Shown here piece after piece: positions 54,776 to 64,000 of a stretch of DNA of 64,000 bases; the first letter of the stretch is position 1; every line of letters starts with the position of its first letter. A program made the translations under genes and the position numbers. The notes beneath the pieces were generated by a model, which ran no database searches, was not told where the DNA came from, and saw nothing but the letters and a program-made list of their open reading frames with translations. Source of the DNA: Streptomyces sp. Tue 6430 (lineage in GTDB: Bacteria > Actinomycetota > Actinomycetes > Streptomycetales > Streptomycetaceae); NCBI GenBank assembly GCA_021568835.1, contig JAKGSH010000010.1:4960001-5024000 (forward strand), in the 5' to 3' direction.

Positions 54776-55202
54776 GAGCCTCCCTTCGGCTACGGCCCAC
54801 ACCTGCGGGCGGGTCGGATTCGGGGGCACGCACACCGCAGCAGAGCCCTGCCGGACCACGGGCGAGCCGTGCGGGGAGCGGAACTCAATTCTTCCTGTCG
54901 AACTTGGATGCGGCAACGAGCAATTGGGGCCACCGACCCTTATGTGGCGGAGAGTGTCTTATATCCTTACCCCATGAAAGCAGGGTGACGCGTGTGTCGG
55001 TCGTACACCGCCGGTTCACCTGTCCGGGGGACGATGTTTTCCGGCCGACGTGTGTGGGGCCTCCCCGGCCGACGCGCAGGCCGTGCCGACGGGCGCGCGC
55101 CGTGCCGCCCCTCGTTCCGCGAGTCCGCACGCACGGACGTGCCACGTTCGCTCACGCAGGGTGAGGTGGCCGATTGTCAGTGCCATCGGGTTGCATGGGG
55201 GC
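54776..55202. promoter_or_regulatory. Divergent region upstream of recQ
   Basis: These 427 bases separate the hypothetical gene (minus) and recQ (plus). Positions 54890-54980 are clearly AT-richer than the rest of the window (for example GTGTCTTATATCCTTACCCC), as expected of a promoter. No recognised regulator site is seen. Confidence 0.45.
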
Positions 55203-57356
<2,154 letters not shown>

Positions 57357-57517
57357 GCGTCCTCAGCGACCGTTCCCGCGAACATCCCCTCCGAACGGCC
57401 CCCGCCCGCGCGGAGGGGAGCCCGGCGGGCAGCCGGACCTCGCGTCGATGACGTGTCCCTGGCCAGACTTATCCACAGACCCAACCGGAACTCCACGGTC
57501 CGCGAGATCGTCGACCC

Positions 57518-59604
57518 ATGACGAACCACAGCGAAACGACTGGATCCTCCGGAAACAGTGACATCACCGGACGCGGGGAACGTACCGGTCCTCGAGCGCA
57601 CGAGGACCGGACCGCGTACGACCACGGGACGGCCTGCGGCCGTGAGGCCTCGTACGACCACGAGGCCTCACACGCCCGTAAGGCCTCACATGCCCATGAG
57701 GCGGAGTACGAGGGTGAGACCCAGTACGACCGCGAAGCCGCCCACGAAGGTCACGTCCCGTACGACGGGCGCCCCGCCCAGGGCGGAGGGCCCCTCTCCC
57801 ACCAGGTCACCCTGCGCACCCCGGCCGAGCTGGCCGACGCCCTGCCCTACCTGCTCGGATACCGGCCCGAGGACAGCATCGTTCTCGTCGCCCTCCACGA
57901 CCAGGGCGGCCGGGGCAGGTTCGGCGGCCGGGCCCGCCTCGGCATCCCGGCCCACCCGGAGGACTGGCCCGCGGTGGCCCGGCAACTGGCCCAGGGGCTC
58001 GTGGCCGGCAGCGAACGCAGGGGAACCCGCCCCGCACAGATCGTCGCCTACCTCTGCCAGGAACCGGCGGCGGACGAGACGGGCGATCGGGTCAGGGAGC
58101 GACTCCAGCCGCTCGCGCACGCGCTCCGTGTCGAATGCGGTCGGCTCGACATCCCGGTGATCGAGGCGCTGTGCATCTCGGACGGCCGCTTCTGGTCGTA
58201 CTGCTGCTCCGGCGAGGGCTGCTGCCCGGTCGAGGGGTGCCGATGGGCCTGCCGGGCACATCCGTGCTGGCCGCGGCGGCCACCTATGCCGGCATCCAGG
58301 TCCGCGGCACGCTGAGGGAGCTGAGGGCCCGGCTGCTTCCGCTGGAAACGGGTGTCGCCGTGGAGCAGGAGTTGGCCCTCGACACGGCGGGCATGGACCT
58401 GCTTCCCCGGATGATCCGCGACACGAGCCGCGCGGCCGTCGCGGAGGAGACCATCGCACTGGCCGCACGCGTGATGCGCAGGCTCGCCGAAGCGCCCTCG
58501 GTGACGGGCGCCCTCCCCGCGGACCGCCGCGACGACGAGCTCGTCGCTTCCGACGAAGCCGCTGCCCTCATTCTGGGCCTCCAGGACCGGGTGACCCGTG
58601 ACCGCGCCGCCGAGTGGATGGAGGGCGACGAAGCGGCCCCCGCCCTGCGGCTCTGGCGAGCGCTGGCCCGTCGCTGTGTCGGTCCCTACGGCGAGCACGC
58701 GGCGGCCCCGCTCACTCTCGCCGGTTGGGTCGCCTGGTCCAGCGGCGACGAACTGGAGGCCCGTGAGGCCCTCGCCATGGCCCTGGGCGCGGACCCCGGC
58801 TACCTCTTCGCCCGCCTCCTGCACCATGCCTGCAACGAGGGTCTGGACCCCGAATCGGTCCGCCGCTGCCTGCGCACCGAGCGTGAGGCGCGCGCGCAGC
58901 GGGTCGTAGGAGGAACCGAGCGTCCGGCCGAGACCGGAGCCGGGACCGGTGCCGGGGCTGGGCCCGGGGCCCGAGCCGGGGCCGTGTCCGGGACCGGTGA
59001 CCGCGGCCGGGCCGCTGCTCGAGCCCATGCGGGGACGCGGGCCCGGGCGGGCGCGCGGGCCGTCCGGACCGGCGCCGAGAGTCACGAAAGCGGTGCCGAC
59101 CGGACGGCCGGCGGGGGCGAAGTCCGGTCCGGCGCGGCATCGGACGCCGACGGCACGACCGGTTCCGCTCCGGGACCGGGGCGGTCCTCCTCCCGAGCGC
59201 CGGCCGCCGCCGACGCCGTGCGCGTTCCGCCGGTCTCGCCGGCTCCCCCGCGCGGACGACAGCGGGGACGGCGGGGGAACGGGGAGCGAAGGCCCCCGGC
59301 GCCCGTGCGGCCGGCTCGACGCGCCCCGCCGCTCCCGGCCCGACCGAGACGCGCTCGCGCACCCGCACCTCCGGCGAGGCCGCCGCACTGCGGCGGAGCG
59401 GCTGCGTCGACGGCGCCGGCGACGGCGACGAGAGCAACGGGCAGAGGTGAGCCGGCATCCACGCGGAGCACGGAGACAGGAGGCGCCCGGTCGTTCGTCG
59501 TACCGGACCGGCCGGGAGACCGCTCACAGCCGGGCATCCGCGGGAGCGGCCGGCCGCTCGCCGCACCAGCGCCATTCGGTGGGCCGCCGCCCGCACCGGC
59601 GTGA
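57518..59604 (+). CDS. DUF4192 domain protein (one frameshift)
   Basis: About 695 residues. A His/Glu-rich low-complexity head (HEASHARKASHAHEAEYEGE) precedes the DUF4192 domain (VTLRTPAELADALPYLLGYR, PEDSIVLVALHD, YCCSGEGCC). The rest (MGLPGTSVLAAAATYAGIQV, WVAWSSGDELEAREALAMAL) is in another frame; one G restored at 58234-58237 joins them. The end of the domain (YLFARLLHHACNEGLDPESV) is followed by about 230 residues of Gly/Ala/Arg/Pro-rich tail. The tail length is unusual and could hide another gap. Widespread in actinobacteria; no function known. Confidence 0.78.
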
Positions 59605-59728
59605 CCTGGTGGAGCCCGGTTCCGTTCCCTGTGTGGCGGCACAGCCCGCCCGGGTGGCGCCGCCGCGCCCTGCCGGGGACGGCCGCCGACCACGCCCGAG
59701 GCGTCCAGAGAGCAGAGGAAGTCACCTC

Positions 59729-61731
59729 ATGCATCAGCCGACTCCGCCCTCAGCCACCGACGAGCGCCGCCCGGCGCTCCCGCCGTCCGATCTGCCACCC
59801 GTCCACAAGGCGATGATCTGCGTCTCCCTGCCCGGTCTCGCCATCTCCACCGACGAGGGGCAGCTGACCGGCCGCGGACTGGAGGGGTTCTACCGGGCGG
59901 GCCGACGCGTCCTGTCCCGCTGCCAGGTGCGGGTCGCCGGACACGAACCGCTCGTCGTCCAGGCACGGATGACATCGGCCGACCGGGCTCGTTTCGTCGG
60001 AACCCTGCGGGCCACGCCCCACGGGGGACCGGACCCGGACGTCGTCGTCGAACGGATCCGCTCCGCGGACGGCGTCGAGCGGATCACGTTGCGCAGCGCC
60101 GCCACACGCCCCCTGCGTCTGCCGGTGGAGGTGGCCCTCGGCACGGACCTGGCCGACCTGGGCGCCGTCGCGGCCGGCACCGTCGGGCCCGAGCTGCCCG
60201 CCGGCGTGCACGACTCCGGCCTGCGCTGGACCGGCCCCACCGGGAACGCCTGCGTCACGGCCGACCCGCCACCCACCGACGCGCTCGCCTCCGCGGGGCT
60301 CCTGCGCTGGGAGTTCGACGTGCCTCCCGGCGGCAGCGTGACCGTCGAGCTGAGAGTCCGACTGGAAGGCGCGGGACCGGTACGGGCCGTGGGCCGGACT
60401 GCGACGAGCCCCCTGGCCGCCGCGCGGGCGACCGGCGACGACCCCCGGGTCCGTCCGTTCCTGGACACGAGCATCGAGGACCTGCGGGCCCTCCTCGTGC
60501 GGGACCCCGTACACCCCATGGACGTCCAGCTCGCCGCCGGAGCACCGTGGCGTTGCGGACCGGCCCCCGCCGAGGCCCTGGCCGCGGCCCGTATGGCACT
60601 GCCCCTCGGCACGCGGCTCGCCGCCGGCACACTGCGCGCCCTCGCCCGTACCCAGGTCAGGGGCGAAGGACCACGGACGGGCATGATCCCGGGACCACGG
60701 CGTGACGCGGGCGCACACCTGCCCCCGGCCTGCACCGGGACGGAGGCGACGCTGCTCTTCCCCGTGCTCCTGGCGGAGGCCCGCCGGTGGGGGCTCCCCG
60801 ATCGGGATACAGAGGAACTGCTGCCGACGGCCGAGCGCTGTCTGGCCTGGCTGCGGGCCGCGGTGGGGGAGGGCCCGTACCTGCGTGATCCCCAGCCCGG
60901 CGGGCCCGTCCGATGCGAGACGCAGGCCCGGGCCCACCGCGCGGCACTGCTCGGCGCCGACCTGCTCGACGCCCTGGGCAGACCGGGCGGCAACGGACTG
61001 CGGGAATGGGCGCGGACCCTGCGGACCGCGTTCCGTGAGGACTTCTGGATCGACGATCCGGCAGGCGGTCGCCCCGCCGCCGCCCGAACCCCGGACGGCC
61101 GCCCGGTACTCCCTCTGGGAGTGACCACCGTCCACCTCCTGGACACCGGCCTGCTGGGCGGCGGGGAGCGCGCCCCGGGGCTCCTCGACAAGGTGCGCAC
61201 CGAACAGCTCGCCCGGCTCCTCGGCAGCCCGGGCATGGACTCCGGCTGGGGGCTGCGCGGACTCGGCGTGAGAGAGACGGGCCACAACCCCTTCGGTCAT
61301 CGCGGGGGTGCCGTACGGGTCTCCGAGACGGCGACCGCCGTCTCGGGGCTGGCGGCGGCGGGACACGAGAAGGAGGCGGGGTCCCTGCTGCGGGGCGTGC
61401 TGGCCGCGGCCGAGGCCTTCGGCCACAGGCTCCCCGAGATGTACGGCGGGGAGCAGCGAACCGAGGGGAGTGCTCCGTTGCCTCACCCGGCGGCCTGCCG
61501 CCCCGCCGCCACCGCGGCCGCCGCCGGGGTCCTCCTCCTCACCACGGTGGTGGGCATCCGGCCCGACGTCCCGGCCGGGACCGTGACCCTGCGTCCGCTG
61601 CGCGGCGCACCCTGGGCGAGGTCGGTCTGACGGGTCTGCGGGTCTCTGGCGCCCCCTTCTCCGTACGGGTCGGCCGGCTCGGACTGGCCATGGTCGAGGA
61701 GGCGGCCGACGGGCTGCAATTGGGCACGTGA
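59729..61731 (+). CDS. Glycogen debranching N-terminal domain protein (one frameshift)
   Basis: About 667 residues. It has the GDE_N_bis-type beta-sandwich (GLEGFYRAGRRVLSRCQVRV, VERITLRSAATRPLRLPVEV) followed by an (alpha/alpha)6-type barrel region (GAHLPPACTGTEATLLFPVL, ALARTQVRGEGPRTGMIPG, LPEMYGGEQR). These are features of amylo-alpha-1,6-glucosidase-like proteins. The last 40 residues (LGEVGLTGLRVSG and MVEEAADGLQLGT) are out of frame; one C restored at 61610-61612 gives a stop at 61731. GAGGAAG precedes the ATG. It probably acts on a branched glucan or related sugar, but the classic catalytic acids are not identified with certainty. Confidence 0.82.
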
Positions 61732-61832
61732 CCTGGCGGGACGGGGGACGGACCGACAGCCTCGGGTGTGGGGGCGGCAGCGCGGGACCGCGGTGGATCA
61801 GCCGTCGATGTGGCGGGCGAAGGGCGTGTTTA

Positions 61833-61847
61833 TCGTCAGGAAGACGA
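61833..61847 (+). promoter_or_regulatory. Operator-like repeat TCGTC-N5-GACGA upstream of NUDIX gene
   Basis: A perfect 5-bp inverted repeat with spacer AGGAA lies between the expected -35 and the -10 (TATGAT) of the NUDIX gene, the ideal site for a repressor. Autoregulation by the NUDIX-wHTH protein is inferred. Confidence 0.5.
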
Positions 61848-61848
61848 C

Positions 61849-61854
61849 TATGAT
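61849..61854 (+). promoter_or_regulatory. -10 element TATGAT, leaderless NUDIX gene
   Basis: TATGAT differs from the consensus TATAAT at one base and ends six bases before the ATG, so transcription should start at the A of the start codon. Confidence 0.6.
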
Positions 61855-61860
61855 CGCCGC

Positions 61861-62619
61861 ATGCCCTACGACCCGTCAGCGTTTCCGCCCTTCGCCGTCA
61901 CCGTGGACCTGGTCGTGCTGACCGTGCGCCGCCATGCCCTGTGCGCGCTGGCGGTGCGCAGGGGTGAGCCGCCGTTCCAGGGACGGTGGGCCCTTCCGGG
62001 CGGCTTCGTGCGGGAAGACGAGGACCTCTCCCGGGCCGCGGCACGCGAACTGGCCGAGGAGACCGGACTGCGCGCCCACGGTCCCGCCGCTCCCGACCAG
62101 GACAACGGCGCTCACCTGGAACAGCTCGCCACCTACGGCGATCCCGAGCGCGACCCCCGGATGCGCGTGGTCAGCGTCGCCCACCTCGCCCTCGCCCCCG
62201 ACCTGCCGGCACCGCGCGCCGGCGGCGACGCGAGCAACGCGCGCTGGGCCCCGGTCGAGGAACTGCTGCAGCAGGGCGGTTACGGCCGTGACGGCGAACC
62301 GATGGCTCCCCTCGCCTTCGACCACACGCGGATCCTTGCCGATGGGGTCGAGCGGGCCCGCTCCAAGATCGAGTACTCCTCGCTGGCGACCGCGTTCTGC
62401 CCCACCGAGTTCACCGTCGGCGAGCTGCGGCGGGTGTACGAGGCGGTGTGGGGCGTGGCGCTGGACCCGCGGAACTTCCACCGCAAGGTGACGGGCACGC
62501 CGGGCTTCCTGGTTCCCACCGGTGGCACCACCACCCGCCAGGGCGGCCGCCCCGCGCAGCTCTTCCGCGCCGGTGGCGCGACCCTGCTCAACCCACCGAT
62601 GCTGCGTCCCGAGGTGTGA
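61861..62619 (+). CDS. NUDIX hydrolase with C-terminal winged helix (NrtR-like regulator)
   Basis: A 252-residue protein. The NUDIX box G-x5-E-x7-REUxEExGU is complete: GGFVREDEDLSRAAARELAE then ETGL. The C-terminal about 90 residues (FCPTEFTVGELRRVYEAVWG, ALDPRNFHRKVTGTPGFLVP) form a winged helix as in NrtR, a regulator of NAD metabolism that binds ADP-ribose. Whether this protein is catalytic or a ligand-sensing repressor cannot be told, but the operator-like repeat in its own promoter favours a regulator. No NAD genes adjoin it. Confidence 0.88.
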   Translation: MPYDPSAFPPFAVTVDLVVLTVRRHALCALAVRRGEPPFQGRWALPGGFVREDEDLSRAAARELAEETGLRAHGPAAPDQDNGAHLEQLATYGDPERDPRMRVVSVAHLALAPDLPAPRAGGDASNARWAPVEELLQQGGYGRDGEPMAPLAFDHTRILADGVERARSKIEYSSLATAFCPTEFTVGELRRVYEAVWGVALDPRNFHRKVTGTPGFLVPTGGTTTRQGGRPAQLFRAGGATLLNPPMLRPEV

Positions 62620-62817
62620 TCCCGGCGCACGTACCAGGACGTGCTGACCGGGCCGTGACCGCTCCCGGGGCGCCGCCCGCCGCCCGGTACTCACTTCGCG
62701 CCTCCCGCGGATCGGGTGTCCGTGCCGATCGCCGTGCCGGTCGGGGTGGTTGGCGCACCACGACGATCGGGATTCCGCGGCCAGCCGTGCTGCCCCGCAA
62801 AACGGGACATAGCGCGC

Positions 62818-62823
62818 TATCTT
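62818..62823 (+). promoter_or_regulatory. -10 element TATCTT, leaderless ABC gene
   Basis: TATCTT ends seven bases before the GTG at 62831, consistent with a leaderless mRNA. The perfect palindrome AGCGCGCT (62811-62818) abuts it. Confidence 0.45.
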
Positions 62824-62830
62824 GCTGCGG

Positions 62831-64000
62831 GTGATCCAGGCCTTCGGACTGACCAGCAATCCCCGCAAGGGCCTCCCGCTCGCGCTCGACGACGTCTCCT
62901 TCGAGGCGCGCGCGGGACACGTCACCGTGCTGCTCGGAGCGCCGGGCGCGGGTAAGACCACGGCACTGAGACTCATGCTCGAACTTCAACAGGGCCGTGG
63001 TCTGACCTACTTCAGAGGCCGCCCCCTGCACCGCATCGCCCATCCGTCCCGGGAGGTCGGTGTCCTCCTGGGTGATGTGCCGGGGCATCCGGCCCGCACC
63101 GTCCGCGGCCATCTGCGCATGTTGTGTGCGGCCGCCGGTGTCGCGGTCCGACGGGCCGACGAAGTCCTCGAGGCGGTCGGCCTGGTCAGCCTGCGCGACG
63201 AGCGCCTGGGCACCCTCTCCCGCGGCATGGACCGCCGGCTCGGCCTCGCCTGCGCCCTCCTCGCCGATCCGCACACCCTCGTGCTCGACCACCCGGCCGA
63301 CGGGCTCTCCGAGCGTGAAAGCCGGTGGCTGCACGGTCTGCTGCGCGCGCACGCGGCCCAGGGCGGCACCGTGCTCTCGACCACGGCCGACCCCAAGGAG
63401 GCCGCCCGCACGGCCGACCGGGTCGTCACCCTGGACCGGGGCAGGCTCGTCGCAGACCAGGAGGCCCCATGCTTCGCCCGCACCCGGCTGCGGCCCCGCG
63501 TCGCCGTCCGCAGCCCGCACGCCACGCGCCTGGCGGCCACGCTCACCAAGGAAGCCCGTACCGCTCGCCGCTCCGTCGAGGTCGTGCAGGAGGACGGCAA
63601 CCGCCTCTCCGTGTACGGCAGCACCTGTGCCGATGTCGGGGAGGTCGCGTTCCGGCACCGCATCCTCGTCCACCAACTCGCGGACGAGGTCGGCGACATG
63701 GGCCCCGGAGCCGACGGCGGCGACGTGGACTCGACACGCGCCGGGCAAGAGATCGGCGGTCAGGGCGGTGAACCCGGCCCGGCCCAAGTCCGCGACGGTC
63801 GGCCGTCCGGCGACGCACCCCACGAGGAGCAGCCCACCGCAGCCGCCGACACCCCCTCTCCGCAACCGGCCCCCTCGACCCCGGACCCGCCCTCCACCTC
63901 CACCCCCCTCTCCACCGGAACCGCCCCGGGACCGGCCACACCGAGGCCGGCCGTCGCAGCCGCGACGGCGCCCCCCGTGCGGCCGGCCCCGCCGGAAGAC
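62831..64000 (+). CDS. ABC transporter ATP-binding protein with atypical catalytic site (partial)
   Basis: 390 codons are visible; the gene runs off the right edge. Walker A is LLGAPGAGKTTALRLML and the signature LSRGMDRRLGLACALL. Walker B reads TLVLDHPADGLSE, so the catalytic Glu after the Asp is His, and the switch region TVLSTTADPKEA lacks the usual His. After about residue 215 the protein continues into a possible substrate or regulatory domain and then a long Pro/Thr/Ala-rich stretch (TPSPQPAPSTPDPPSTSTPL) that probably links to membrane segments beyond the window. It may be an ABC-2 type fusion exporter. The GTG start is supported by a leaderless promoter. Confidence 0.8.
   Translation, partial: MIQAFGLTSNPRKGLPLALDDVSFEARAGHVTVLLGAPGAGKTTALRLMLELQQGRGLTYFRGRPLHRIAHPSREVGVLLGDVPGHPARTVRGHLRMLCAAAGVAVRRADEVLEAVGLVSLRDERLGTLSRGMDRRLGLACALLADPHTLVLDHPADGLSERESRWLHGLLRAHAAQGGTVLSTTADPKEAARTADRVVTLDRGRLVADQEAPCFARTRLRPRVAVRSPHATRLAATLTKEARTARRSVEVVQEDGNRLSVYGSTCADVGEVAFRHRILVHQLADEVGDMGPGADGGDVDSTRAGQEIGGQGGEPGPAQVRDGRPSGDAPHEEQPTAAADTPSPQPAPSTPDPPSTSTPLSTGTAPGPATPRPAVAAATAPPVRPAPPED

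Overview
This window is chromosomal DNA of a Streptomyces-type actinomycete. GC content is very high, third codon positions are almost all G or C, GTG starts are common, many transcripts look leaderless, and the gene order matches, from memory, the SCO5773 to about SCO5822 part of the S. coelicolor core chromosome. No rRNA, tRNA, CRISPR array, insertion sequence or prophage is visible.

Layout. 1-2.3 kb: start of a cysteine dioxygenase-like gene and a FAD aromatic hydroxylase. 2.4-8.3 kb: the glutamate ABC importer gluABCD (minus strand) diverging from its two-component system gluR-gluK. 8.4-14 kb: a TAXI solute-binding protein, a MazG-like pyrophosphohydrolase, a CPA2 antiporter with its TrkA-C subunit, and a second, NarL-type two-component system. 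14.1-20.2 kb: a very large TPR/CHAT caspase-like protein diverging from a small Cys-motif protein and a membrane protein; this is the strongest candidate here for an undescribed system. 20.2-23.7 kb: a LysR regulator and a secreted M28 aminopeptidase. 24-36 kb: housekeeping genes (miaB, an Rv0909-like antitoxin, miaA, dapF, a RelA/SpoT protein, an M1 peptidase, hflX). 36-41 kb: a secreted trypsin-like protease and an NRPS-independent siderophore locus whose aminotransferase has been reduced to a C-terminal stump. 41-48.4 kb: DNA repair and deoxynucleotide supply (dinG-type helicase, lexA with a self-directed SOS box, nrdR-nrdJ with candidate NrdR boxes). 48.5-57.4 kb: TerD, a DUF4937 protein, a histidine phosphatase overlapping an ADP-ribosylglycohydrolase, fossils of an MFS/TetR pair, rnhB, and a recQ with a phosphoribosyltransferase tail. 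57.5-64 kb: a DUF4192 protein, a glycogen-debranching-family protein, a NUDIX-wHTH regulator, and an ABC ATPase that runs off the window and lacks two catalytic residues.

A key caveat: fifteen otherwise intact, conserved genes plus the aminotransferase stump are broken by -1 frameshifts. Each can be repaired by restoring one G or C, usually in a short homopolymer (21 sites in all). This pattern points to homopolymer under-calling in the assembly rather than decay. I therefore annotate these genes as full-length CDSs spanning the frameshift and give each site. The aminotransferase stump and the MFS/TetR fossils cannot be rescued this way and look like true decay.
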